Assembly: GCA_963969345.1 (NCBI GenBank)
Contig: OZ017767.1
Location: 8,088,739-8,152,738, forward strand
DNA: 64,000 bases
Reading direction: 5' to 3'
Source: Turbatrix aceti
Lineage: Eukaryota > Nematoda > Chromadorea > Rhabditida > Panagrolaimidae
The notes under the pieces are model-generated. The model did not search any database and had not been told where the DNA came from. It saw only the letters and a program-made list of their open reading frames with translations. The stretch's first letter is position 1. Each line of letters starts with the position of its first letter. Position numbers and translations under genes: made by a program. Below are positions 46,740 to 57,774 of this stretch, in pieces.

Positions 46740-47282
46740 TGGGGATTCAAGATGACGGACGGAAAAAAGTCAGATACATAAGAAGTCAGTGAAAGTGAAA
46801 GTTATCTCTAATCAATCGGTGATGATGTTTGTTCCATGCGACAAACAAGATGTGTCAAAGATCAAAAGTCGACCATTGCTTTTTGTTTACCCATTCAAGG
46901 CCCCAATTTTCCACATCATGCAATTAACAATCTTCAAAAAACATGATCTCTGCTCACATCGGGATTTGCGGATATGCAAAATCCCCGATCGTTGTCTCCG
47001 TTGCACGTGCCCGTGATGACAATACCCTTAATCCCAAAACATGTGCATAATTTACAAAACACCAATAAACAGAAAAAAAAAACAATTGATAACAATCATC
47101 GGAACTCGCTCGGCCGCGTATTATTTTTTTGCTATTTATAACGCGTCGCAAGCCGACAACAGAGAACTGGCCTCTTCTCTCCGATCGCGTTTGTCGTCGC
47201 GAGTCGTTGTCATACCGCGTCCTTCATCATTTTTTCCGAGTGGACTGCGATTGTGTGCTGCAAGCGAGAGCAAAAAATAGAA
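46740..47282. promoter_or_regulatory. Divergent promoter region between GFA-like and kinase genes
   Basis: 543 bp separate two start codons pointing away from each other. The kinase-proximal half (47,100-47,275) is CG-richer, with CGCG-containing words. No defined element was recognised. Confidence 0.45.
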
Positions 47283-50203
47283 ATGTCATCATCTTCTCCG
47301 GCAGCGTATGGCGTCAAGAAATTTATCAATTCCGTTCAAAATGTTGTACCCGATGCCATTCGGGGACTCATAGTCGCTGATGGCAATCTCAAATATTGTC
47401 CCGTGAGTATTTTGGATTATAAATTTTTTTTTGTTTTTTGCGCTGTTGGACAGGTGAATGAATAAGTTTTTTTTAACTTTAGCACAACTTCCGTGTCGTT
47501 GTTCGCCGCGACGTTGATCAACTTGGAGGAAAGCAGCGCGTGACCCTCCTTGCCGGCGGTGGCAGCGGTCATGAACCCTTCGCCGCGGGCTTCGTCGGCA
47601 CAAACGGCCTCTCGGCTGCCGTGTGCGGCGACGTCTTTGCCTCTCCATCCTGCGAGGCGGTCTACGACGGAATCCGTGAGGTTACCACCGGGCCTGGAGG
47701 CACGATTGTCTACGTCATCAATTATACCGGTGATCGGCTGAATTTTGGCATGGCAGTTGAACGCTTCAAAGCTGAGACAAAGCGGGACAACGTCGATCTC
47801 GTCTACATCGATGACGATGTTTCGCTCGAAGACAAAACCGGGCTAACCGTGGGTGGTCGTGGCATTGCGGGAGCATCTCTGTTGCTCTGGATCGTCGGTG
47901 TCCTCGCTGAGCATAATGCCGTGCCGTTTGCGGAATTGCTATCTACCAGCCGACGAATTGTGGCCAACACCGCGACATTTGGAGTCTCGCTCGAGCCTTG
48001 TGCCATTCCCGGCAAGGGTCGAATGTTCGCGCTCCCACCTGACGAGATGGAACTCGGCCTCGGAATTCATGGCGAGCCAGGATGTCAGCGCACGAAGATT
48101 CAGACTGCCGGAGAAATCGTCAACACGGTTCTTACGCGTTTGACGGAGAGCAAACGCCTGCAACTCAAGACCAGTGACCGATTTGTGGCACTGATCAACA
48201 ATCTCGGATCCACGTCGCCGATCGAAATCAGCGTCGTCCTGGGCGAGGTTGTTCAGTGGTTTGGTGAGTATCAGAATCAGGGATGGGCCGACAACCGTTT
48301 TTTTTGTTCGCAAACAAACATGGCAAATGTTTTTAAATTCGAACAAAATTTAAAAAAAAATTTAAAAATTTTTAAAAATTTTGTTTGAAAATTGTTTTAA
48401 CAAAATTAAAAAAATTTCAATTTTAAAAACACAATTTTAAAAAAAATTTGTTTGAAAAATCGAACGAATGCGAACAAAATTTAAAATTTTTGACCGTGTT
48501 CGCGAACGAACATCAAACAGATTTTTTTTATTGCGCGAAATTTTGTTTCTCCGAGTAAAAAAAAAACTAAAAATTGGGGTCGTTGTTTTTTTTTGAATTT
48601 TATCGAAATCTTTTTGCTAAATTTTATAAATGTTATTTGCCATTTTTTGTCAAATAACAAAATTTTGACAACGTTACCCAAATTTTGCTCCAATTTTGTA
48701 CGTTTTATCTGTTCGGAAAATTTGACTTGTTCGCGAACACAAAAAAATTTAAATCTGTTCGCAAACGAACACGAACAGAAAAAAATCAAACTTGTTTTAT
48801 TTTTTAAACGTTCGTCCAACATTCAAATCCAAAAATTTTTCAGCGAGAAAAGGCTACACCCACCTCTTCAAGGTCTACATCGGCACCGTGATGACCTCCA
48901 TCGACGGCCACGGTCTGAGCCTGACAATCCTTCGCCTTGAAGACGAAAGTTGGGGCAAGGCTTTGAGTGAGTTCAGAAATTTTAACCCGCCTGAACAAAC
49001 TCAATGCGAGGGTTTCAGACACATCGTCAGCGGTCTCCCGCCACCTCACCTCCTACGAGCCCCCGTTGACCGAGCTGGGAGCCAAACTGGCTATCACTGA
49101 AGCCAGTTCTCGGCACGTCCCGGTCCAGGGCGCCCAAATCCCGGCGGATACGGCTGCACGGTTCAAAAAGGCTCTCCTCGCTGCCGCGACGAAGCTCGAA
49201 TCCTCCGAAGCTCAGCTGAACGCTCTCGACGGCTGCGGGGACGGAGACTGTGGCTCGACGCTCAAGACTGCCGCCTTGTCCATCAAAGCAGGTGTCCGTG
49301 AGGAGGAAATTGACTTTACTCATCCTCAAACTGCTCTCCTTCAACTGGCTTATATTTTTGAAAAGTCCGTTGGTGGAACTACCGGAGCTGTGAGTTTTTC
49401 GAAAAATACGAAAATAATTATTCATTAAAAATTTTTTTTTTAAATTAAAATTAAAAAATTCGAAAAAAATTCATTAAAGAATTTTTTTAATAAAAAATGA
49501 ATTGTATTGATAAAAAAATACACAAATACTTTCAATTATTTTATGTATTTTTTTCAAATTAAAAAGAAATTGAAAAAATTCTATGAAAAATTTTTTTTGG
49601 ATTTTTTTTGAGAAAAAAAATACTTTTTCAACAATTTTTTTTTCATTTTTTTTAATAAAAATGATTTTTTTTAATAAAAAAAATCATGTTTTTATTTTTT
49701 TATTGAAATTTTAAAAATAAAAAATAAAAACATAATTTTTATTTAAAAAAATCCGCATGATTTCAAAAAAAATCGAATTTCCACAAAAAAAAAAAATTAT
49801 AATTATAAATTTTTCAAAATCCCAATTTTAGATCTACGCACTCTTCTTGACTGCCGGAAGCGTCCTCTTCGAATCCGCTGCCACGGGCCCTCTCCTCCAC
49901 GATGCAGGCCTCCGGGGCCTCGAAGCGGTCATGAAATACGGCCACGCGAAGCCGGGACACCGAACAATGGTCGACCCCGTCCACGCTGCCCTCGAGGCCG
50001 TCGCCGCTCCTGCCACGAAGCAAGACTGGGAAAAAGCGGTCGTCGCTGCCGAGCAGAAGGCCGCCGACACCGCCAAGATGCTCGCTCGCTCGGGTCGCGC
50101 GTCTTACACCACCGCCGACCAGCAGACGCAGCCTGATCCAGGGGCCCTCGCTGTATCCTACTGGATGAGAGCCGCGTTCGACGCCTTCTACGAAGGTCAC
50201 TAA
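47283..50203 (+). CDS. TKFC: Dihydroxyacetone kinase / FMN cyclase (triokinase type)
   Basis: Five exons (47283-47402, 47483-48263, 48844-48966, 49019-49389, 49832-50203) give 588 residues, close to human TKFC (575). The DhaK half has GGGSGHEP (about 64-71), the INYTGDRLNFG sequence, and the GLGIHGEPG block holding the histidine that binds dihydroxyacetone covalently. The DhaL half has DGCGDGDCGST (the Asp/Mg-ATP site), SVGGTTGAIY, RTMVDP and a DPGA end. All catalytic blocks are intact, so an active cytosolic dihydroxyacetone/glyceraldehyde kinase is expected; some family members also cyclise FAD. Intron 3 is only 52 bp. AATAAA lies at 50,265. A near-identical copy of part of exon 5 lies downstream at 51,334-51,531. 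Confidence 0.95.
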
Positions 50204-51067
50204 CTCGAAAAAAAAAGTTTGTAATCATCTAGATTTGTGTGAATGTTTCTGAGTAATTTAAAAAAATAAAGGCTTATGTTAAGTAGACATTTTTTATGAT
50301 ATATATTGGAAAAAAAGACAAATATATAGGAAAAAATTTTTCAACACGGTTTTCAATTAAAAAAAATATTTTTACGATTTTTCAATAAGTGAGCAAAATT
50401 CGCGAAAAAAGTGCAGCATTCACCAAAAAACGAGTAAAACGTAGATTTTTGGACAAAAGTAGTTTCGCGCAAAAAATTTTATAACATTCAAAATCAAAAA
50501 AAACGAAAGGATAAAACTGACATTTTATCAGAAAAAACACAAAATTCATCAAAAACGCAACAAAATGACATTTTTAAGCCAAAACTCGAAAAATGAAAAA
50601 AAAGAAGCAAAAAAGGGCATTTTCATTCGAAATGCCACAAAAAGCATTTTGGGATCGCAATTTACGTTCGATCGTTCCAAAATCGTAGTTTCGCAATCTT
50701 GATCCTCTCGACACGAAAAACGCGCACGCAGCAGGTAGACAGCAACCGACCGCAACGGATCTACGATAAATCTTTCGTATTTTCAACGCTCATGCTCGGG
50801 AATCACGAGCTACTGTCGAAATGCCACAAATTTATGCTTTTTTTGCGTCGTTGTTTCGTTGATTATATTTTGAAGAAAGGTTTATGGATACTCCGGTGAT
50901 TCTGCTAACGTTCGGCATTCGTGAGACGTGAATTGACACTTTTAGTCATCGTTTGGGGGTCGGGGCGTGCCGTGCCGAGATATATAATCGATTCGGGTTC
51001 GAAAATATGAGTTTTAAAATTTTTTTTTGATTTTGACATCTACCGGAACGAAATTGCGACCATCCAG
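50204..51067. other. 3' UTR of the kinase and intergenic space
   Basis: AATAAA at 50,265-50,270 closes the kinase. The rest is AT-rich with CAAAA-type runs and no coding segment. 50,690-51,000 is less AT-rich and may hold the promoter of the next gene. Confidence 0.45.
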
Positions 51068-51636
51068 ATGCCGAAAGACGACAACGCTCCGCTGATGTAC
51101 CGTCTGGACAAGTTGGCCATCGCTCGAGCCGCGCGGTCTGCCAAGCGTGTTTCTCGAAAACAGCTTGCAGAGAAGCGTCGGTTGCTGATGCTGGAGCGCC
51201 ACACGAGTATGTGTCGGTCGGCAGAGGTGTTTTTTCCACAGATTTATTAATTTTAGAGCGCAAAGCGAACGAACAACTCCCCAAGACTGCCGACGTCCAA
51301 GCTGCTCTCGAGTTCGTCGCCGCTCCCGTCACCAAGCCGGGCCACCGAACAATGGTCGACCCCGTCCACGCTGCCCTCGAGGCCGTCGCCGCTCCCGCCA
51401 CGAAGCAAGACTGGGAAAAAGCGGTCGTCGCTGCCGAGCAGAAGGCCGCCGACACCGCCAAGATGCTCGCTCGCTCCGGTCGCGCGTCTTACACCACCGC
51501 CGACCAGCAGAAACAGCCTGATCCAGGGGCCTTCGACGTCGGTGGCAGAGCGATCAAGGTCGAACCAGTCAGCTGGTTCGACGTTCTCAGCGATTGTCAA
51601 AGTTTCAAAAAGGCACCCAAGCGCCGTCGCCGCTGA
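51068..51636 (+). CDS. Chimeric two-exon ORF carrying a DhaL fragment of the neighbouring kinase
   Basis: Exons 51068-51206 and 51257-51636 join in phase to 172 residues. The first 50 residues are strongly basic (RAARSAKRVSRKQLAEKRR) and match nothing I know. Residues from about 73 to 138 are the kinase's PGHRTMVDP...ADQQ-QPDPGA segment. The underlying 51,334-51,531 equals 49,949-50,146 with five mismatches in 198 bp, no indels and the same frame. Three mismatches are silent; the other two change one codon from Thr to Lys. Just before it, 51,295-51,336 is an older partial copy of the same sequence (VQAALEFVAAP versus VHAALEAVAAP). The C-terminus is unrelated and ends KRRRR. The Asp-rich ATP site is missing, so no kinase activity is expected. 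It could be a young gene or an expressed or unexpressed duplication scar. Confidence 0.6.
51334..51531 (+). repeat. Recent duplicate of kinase exon 5 (source 49,949-50,146)
   Basis: 198 bp with constant offset 1,385 and five substitutions. The edges are AAGCCGGG on the left and CAGGGGCC on the right in both places. Confidence 0.95.
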
Positions 51637-51860
51637 ACGGTCAAGCGGAATTTTTGAAAACTCGGGATTCTGTTTTTTGTAAAATCCGGGTGCTTTTTTC
51701 AATCAAAAATCCGATGTTCAGGGTAATAATTTGCATTTATGGTTCTTTAGCGTTTTTTTAACAAATAAATATTTACAAAACCATTCATACCACGGATACG
51801 GTTACCGGTGAGCTGTGACGGTGAATGAATATTGTTACAATATTTTGACACGAATGAGCA

Positions 51861-53377
51861 TCAATTGGGTCGCCGGAGGTAGAGTTGCCGAGCTTTGCGC
51901 GTGAAAAGGGACCACACCTTGTACAGGTTGCTGACGAGCTGCTCTTCGTCCTCTTCTTCGACTTCTGCCTCGGCGACTGTTTTCTCGTCTTCCGAATGCA
52001 GGTGAGTATCTTCTTCGACGGACTGCAGACTGGTTTCGAATTTTGCGACGATTTTTCGGACACGCCGACGTTCCCGGGATCCAACGGGAAGAAATTCGTC
52101 GTTATCGCTGGCGTTGTTGTTATCGTTGTTGTTTTTGATCGACGGAGACGCAGAACTCGAAACTGGGGACTCAAAGAAAGCCACCGTGTTCCTGACCTGA
52201 TCCGGTGACACTCCGATGGGAGAAAGCGTCCTTTCAACCGGTTTCTTTCTCTGAGGCCCGGAAAGAGCGATTAACTCGACGATTTCGTTGTACACCTGCC
52301 AGTGCTCCTGCGCGGCAGTCAGGGAACTCCTCGTCGGCATGGAATGCCGTCGATGAATGCGACGGGCCGCTTCGATGCGTCCGACGACGGTCTGAACCCG
52401 TCGGTTGTAGCGGGTCGTGTGTCGACGCAGGATAACGGGCGGTCGCTTCAGGAGGTCGTCTGGGAGGGGTGGCGGCTGTGGGGGAGGAGGAGACGAGCAG
52501 GCAGCGGCTTCCTCATTCACGAGAAGCTTCCTCGCTTCTTCTACCTCGGCGATTATGCGTTTCAAGCGGCCCTTGTCGATGCGGAAACGAGGTGAGGACC
52601 TTTCAAAACATGACAGCGGCGATGAGGGCTGAAAAAGGGGAAACAGTCAAAATATGTGTATTGAATGTACAAAACATCAAAAACATAAAATTGATCGCGG
52701 AAAAGCATCTCAAAGGGTGAATTGAACGTAAAAAACACCAAAAGAGTGAATTTATCGTAAAAAAACACCAAAAAAGTAAATTCAGCGTAAAAAAGCATCA
52801 AAGACGTGAATTTTGTCGTAAAAATGATCAAAAAAGATAAATTGAAAGTCACAATCCAAAAAAAAGTTGAATTGAACTTAAAAAAATGTCGAAAATAAAA
52901 ATTGAACGTAAAAAAATGAATCTTCGTAAAAAAATTACAAAAAAATTAATTGATCGTAAAAATGCATCAAAAGTGAATTTTATCGTAAAAAAGGTGTCAA
53001 ACAAGAAAATTGAACGTAAAAAACATCAAAAAATAAGATTTTTCATAAAAAAATGCATTTTATTGTTAAAAAGCGTCCAAAAATAAACTTTATCGTAAAA
53101 AACGTCAAAAAAGTGAATCTATCGTAAAGATAAATAAAAAAAATTAATTGATCGTAAAAAAGTATAAGAAAAAGCAAATTGATCGTAATTGAACGTAAAA
53201 AAAGTAACTCGAATACGAAAAAAGAACACTCACAAAGACTCCATCCCGAAGAGCACGTTCGATCATCATGGATCGAAGACGTGTAGCATCGTAGACAGAT
53301 CCATCGCCGCATACCATCGCCGGAGTAACATCCGACAACGAAATCTTTTCGATCCACGAAGACACGGCGTCGAGCAT
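51861..53377 (-). CDS. Unrecognised 303-residue protein, acidic C-terminal region with basic segments
   Basis: Exon 1 (53234-53377) and exon 2 (51861-52628) join in phase 0. The N-terminus (about 48 residues) is compact and could fold. Exon 2 begins with a serine-rich link followed by a charged helix (RLKRIIAEVEEARKLL), a proline run (PPPPQPPPLP), an Arg/His-rich segment (RRHTTRYNRRVQTVVGRIEAARR), a Ser/Asn-rich linker with NNNDNNN, a basic helix (RERRRVRKIVAKFE), and a Glu-run (EVEEEDEE) near the end. The composition suggests a nuclear or RNA-associated scaffold, but no domain is recognised. It converges on the chimeric ORF, with stops 224 bp apart. The 605-bp intron is filled by short A-tract repeats. 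Confidence 0.65.
52640..53215. repeat. A-tract repeat filling the intron of the 51,861-53,377 gene
   Basis: Words such as GTGAATTTATCGTAAAAAAACACCAAAAA recur about 20 times. A or T runs are mostly 9-12 bases apart, giving a helix-turn period like that of the 12,968-13,530 satellite, with unrelated spacer words. Confidence 0.7.
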
Positions 53378-54204
53378 AATAATATATAGATAAATAATAG
53401 TTATGTTAATCGGGTAATGAATGTTATGCGGATGATGATGATGATGATAATTATGATGATCGACAATGATAATGATGAGAAGAATGAATAACTAACAACC
53501 ACCGAACATCGCCGAAAAAGACGCGCCAAATGCGTAAACGTTGAACGAGCGCGCCGAGAGACGAAAAGGCAAGGCAAGCCAAAAATGATGGGGCGAGAGA
53601 GGAGCAGCAGCCAGCAGCCAGCCAGCCTCTGGTGGTTATTAGTCACTTATCAATGGTATTATTGATGACGGTCGTTGCCTGCACCCCTTCCGCACCCCCC
53701 TGTCATCCGAGAAACGTGTATACATGTCTGGAAATTTATTTATACGCCTGATAAAAGCATAAAATCGTAATTCATGGCTGACGCGCATTCAAAAATCGTA
53801 AACTATTATCGTAATTTATGGTTTCGCAGCGAAAATTTATTTTATCAAAAAAAAATTTTGCCCAATTTCTGTAATTTTTGAACGTAAAATTTGACGCGTA
53901 CAAAAAATCGTATTTTTTATGTAATTGTTGGTTTCGAAACGAAAATTAATTTTTCGTGTCGAGAACCGTATTTATTGCTCCAATAACGCAAATCCTCCCT
54001 TTTCTTACTCGATTTTGAATTTTTTAAACGTGAAACTAGAAATATAAAAAAAATTGTAATTCTTATCGTAAGTTATGGTTTCGACGCGAAAATGGACTAA
54101 GTTTTTTTCTTTTTTTGCCATTTTATCACATTTTTGAAGGTCAAACTTTTATATCAGTTCTCTGCCTATTATTTACCGCCGAAAACTAAATAACAATACA
54201 CAAA
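53378..54204. other. Intergenic region
   Basis: Holds an ATG/ATGATA microsatellite (53,437-53,480) and, from 53,760, repeated CGTAATTTATGGTTTCGACGCGAAAAT blocks of the window-wide intronic motif family. No gene. Confidence 0.5.
53437..53480. repeat. (GAT)n microsatellite
   Basis: Interrupted GATGAT iterations followed by AATGATAATGATGAG. Confidence 0.75.
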
Positions 54205-56507
54205 TCAGACATCGTACTCAAAAACGCCCTGGAGCGGAATGCCATTTCTACCGTATTCCTCGATCCTATCGTTATACGTTTTGAGAGCTTCCTTGTACTT
54301 TGCTGCCACGTTTTCGTCACTCAGATCCATGATGCCGTCGTTGATAGTCTCGTCGGATGTGTACGGTGTCTTTGATGCCTGGTACATCTGAGTGTTGGAT
54401 GCCGAATTTGACACCGGATAATCGTTGTCCCAGGGATTGAAAGCCGCAGACTGAACTTCGCCGGAGAGAATCTTCTTTGGCAGGTCGATTTCTGCAGTGA
54501 CGGGTCGTCCGAGTCCAATGCCATCGGTCGCGCCTTCGAGAACGGCCTCAACCATGCCAGGGACTGTTCGGAAGCCTCCGGTCAGGTAGATGATGGTTTC
54601 CTTGAGGATGGGCTTGATTAGACGCGCAAATTCGAGGAAAAAGGCTTCGCGGGCAACGGTCGAGTCTGAGAGGTGGACAAAGGCGGATTTTTCAATCGTG
54701 CCGCCGGAGAGTTCGATGAAATCGCAGCCTGCTTTCTGAAAAAAAAGAAAAAAATAATTATTTGCAGACATATACTGTAATTTCGGTTTTCTCGAAGCGA
54801 AAAGGCAAACAACAGTGGTTTTAGCACGAAAATGCATTTTCTCAAAGCGAAAATACGATTTCTCGAAACGAAAGTGAGAAATTGAGTTTTATTGAAACGA
54901 AAACTGTTTTAAAATCAAATACTGTAATTTCAGTTCTCTTGAAGCGAAAAACTGGTTTTGACACGAAATACATTTTCTCGGCACGAAAATGCGATTTCCC
55001 AAAAGAAAAGTGAGTTTTCTTGAAACGAAAATTATTTTCAACTCAAATACTGTAATTTCAGTGTTCTCGGAACGAAAAACTGGTTTTGAAACGAAAATAC
55101 GTTTTCCCGCAACGAAAGTGCATTTTCTCGCCACGAAAACTCGTTTTGCACTTACTTCAAGTTCCCTGCACATAACGACCGCTTCCTGACCCTGTAGGCC
55201 ATTTTTCTGGAACTCAACGGAGTTTATCTTGACCCCAACAATAAATCCGGTCTCGGCAGGAATTGCGTCCCGAACAGCGTTGTGGATCTCGACAAGAAGC
55301 CGGGCCTTGTTCTCGGCACTTCCGCCGTACTGATCGGTGCGGTTGTTGGTCGTGTCCGAAATGAAGCCAGCCAGGAGGTAACCGTGCGCAGAGTGAAGCT
55401 GTACGCCATCGAAACCCGCTTCCCTGGCGTATTTGGCAGCGTAGACAAAATTGTCGATGACCTCGGTTTTGATGTCTTCGACCGTCAGAGCCCTGGGCCG
55501 ACCAAATCCGCATCCACGACGCGTCGCAAGCAGCTGGATATCAGAGACAGACACCGGTGACTCACAGATCGTGATGGGAGTCTGTCGACCGGCGTGTGAG
55601 AGCTGGAGGACAGCGAGGGTTTCGGAGGTATCTTTGCAGGCCTTGGCGAGGTTGGCAAAGGCTTTCCGGCGTTCGGGGGAGTCAACGGAGTAGTGGATGT
55701 ACGTGTTGCCGGCCGCCTCGAGGTGGACGTGGTCGATGCAGACGTTGCCCGTCAGCAGAAGCCCATAGCCACCGTGACTGTACTTTTGGTACATGTTGAA
55801 GTGGCGATCTGTCGGCATGCCTGAGCCAAGGAAGTTTTGCTTGTCGTAGGGGGATACTCGTTCCGTCAGGGCTGCCTAAATTATAGACTTTTTAGCAAAA
55901 ACGTATCGATTTTCAAATTCTAAGAAAATCGAAATTTACCGCCTTTTTTATCGTTTCGGAACAAAAATAAATTTTTTTTGCGTCAAAATTGGTTTTTTTT
56001 TGGCCTAAAAACCCCAATTTTAGTATTTTATGAACGCGCATGCAAAACCGTAATTTTATCGGAATTTATTGTTTCGGGGCGAAAATATTTATTTTTCGTG
56101 CCGGGATTCGAAAATTATTTCCTCCATTTTTTTGAACGTAAAACGTGTAAAAAATCGTAATTTCTGGTCTCGGAGCGAAAATAAATCCATTTTTCGTGAT
56201 CCAAAAACGCAAATCAATTATTTTTTGCCCAATTTTTGTATTTTCAGAACGTAAAACTTGACGCATAAAAACATCGTAATTTATGGTTTCAAAACGAAAA
56301 TTGTCGACTTTTTCGTGCCAAGACTTTCTAATTTACCCCAAACACATATAAATCATGTTTTTTTAAAGGTGGACGTACCTTCAAAAACCGATTCTTTGCC
56401 ACCCGTTTGGATGTCGGAAAAGTGAGGCTCGTTGCTAAAACTGATGCATCCGCAGGCTTGGCGACGGCAACCCGACGCAGGGGAGCTGTGTATTTTTGGG
56501 CGCACAT
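54205..56507 (-). CDS. NADH:flavin oxidoreductase / NADH oxidase (old yellow enzyme family)
   Basis: Exons 56379-56507, 55156-55875 and 54205-54735 chain in phase 0 to 459 residues. Visible family motifs in order: NRFLKAALTERVS (N-terminal strand of the FMN barrel); LTGNVCID; QLSHAGRQ, which lies on the FMN/active-site face; GFDGVQLHSAHGYLL with the two histidines that contact substrate; and DQYGGSAENKARLL. Exon 3 adds LTGGFRTVPGMVEAVLEGATDGIGLGRP, the phosphate-binding C-terminal half. The iron-sulfur/NADPH C-terminal domains of longer bacterial relatives are absent. Nematodes carry such genes, with bacterial-like sequence. A consensus acceptor lies at 56520-56521, 12 nt before the chosen ATG, fitting trans-splicing or a 5' UTR intron. 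Confidence 0.9.
54770..55145. repeat. Tandem repeat in intron 2 of the oxidoreductase gene
   Basis: TACTGTAATTTCNGTNTTCTCGNARCGAAAA starts at 54,773, 54,919 and 55,048 (spacings 146 and 129). Internal TTTTCTCGNNACGAAAA quasi-palindromes recur within units. Confidence 0.85.
55876..56378. other. Intron 1 of the oxidoreductase gene, with motif-family copies
   Basis: Contains several GTAATTTATGGTTTCRRRRCGAAAAT blocks (near 56,050-56,100, 56,155-56,185 and 56,275-56,300), the same family as 53,760-54,100. Confidence 0.65.
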
Positions 56508-56975
56508 CGTGAACAATGTCTAAAAAAAACCTTTATAAAAAGTGGTAACATTTGTGATCACGTGAAAAAAAATATGCAAAGAAACTCGGTCTGTGCAAGA
56601 AGAAATGCAACTCACCAGGTGCCTTTTGCCCGTAAACCGTGCTTTTATGGCGGTGTCATGGAAACGCTCACCGATTAGAAGCAACGGGCGGAGAGACGTC
56701 ATTGATTGTCATCAACTGGGTAATCAAGGTACAGAAGGGATGATCTTTGTGCGCGCACAAACTTTGACGCAATGAAGTCTGCTGGAATGATCACTTATCA
56801 CGGGGAAAGTTTTTGGCGTTATGCGCGCAAAACCAAAAACATATGGAAAATTTTCAAGTGGGAATGAATTCGAATTATTTGTCTGCTGAAGATAAACGTC
56901 CGAAAAATCGTAATTTATGTACAAAAACGACAAAAAATGACACAAAACATAAATAAATCCTCAAAAAAAGATGAA

Positions 56976-57774
56976 TCAGGCCGGAAACGAGACTTTTGCC
57001 AGTTCCGCGAGTTGCTTCTGCTGCCAGGTGATCCTGAAAAAAACCTGCATTTTACAACTGTCCTTCATAAAATCCCAAAAAAAAAACTAAATTACTTTTG
57101 CTGAACTTCTCCAACCGCTTTCAGCAGCCCAAAAGTATCGTCGCAGCGTAGCAAACTGCTGTCACAAGTTTCGTCCGTGGGATCTGCAAAAAAATGAAGA
57201 CTGATAAAAACCTACGATAAAAGAAACTTACGCAGAAGCACGGTTTTGTGCTTTTTAGCGAAAGCAGATCGCTCTTTTTCGTCGTGTTCGGCCCGGGTTT
57301 TGGCTTCGATGCGCCGGATCATGCGTTTCTCCAACTGTTCGATGCACGAGCGCATCTTCTCGATGTTGTCTGAAAATGATCCAAAAAGATGTAAAAATGA
57401 ACGAAAATAAGACAAAAATAGGCTAAAATGAAAGAAAAAACGTTACTTTAGTGGAACAAAAAATACGATCGAAAAGTAATACATTTTTACAGTGTTACTT
57501 CGTTTTCAAAAGTAATACCTTTTTTTGCGATAAAAATGATAGTAAAATGTAAAACAACACAAAACCCACTTTTATAAAAAGCAGCCTGGGCATCTAGCTT
57601 GGACGCCAGAAGCGTTTTGGATGTAATTTGTAGAATTTCCTTTGTTTGATGAACAGCGCCCTGAAAACAAAATAAAGACTTCCTTGCAACGCAAAAAAAA
57701 CTCACTGCATTGACGGGACTGGAGATAAACTCGACAAAATCGTCTGGAGTCGCTGCTTCTGGATCTTCGGTCAT
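56976..57774 (-). CDS. Small unrecognised helical protein
   Basis: Five exons (57706-57774, 57570-57660, 57232-57369, 57096-57183, 56976-57033) chain in phase to 147 residues. The N-terminal 25 residues are acidic (MTEDPEAATPDDFVEFISS). The rest is predicted mostly helical by heptad-like spacing (TKEILQITSKTLLASKLDAQAAF; IEKMRSCIEQLEKRMIRRIEAKTRAEHDEKERSAFAKKH). This layout is common in small subunits of multi-protein complexes, such as BLOC or Mediator subunits, but I cannot assign one. If the last donor is not used the frame stops at 57,092, giving a protein about 19 residues shorter. Confidence 0.6.

Noticed and set aside
49814..50200. 128-codon minus-strand frame over kinase exon 5
   Set aside because: Antisense shadow of a conserved DhaL exon.
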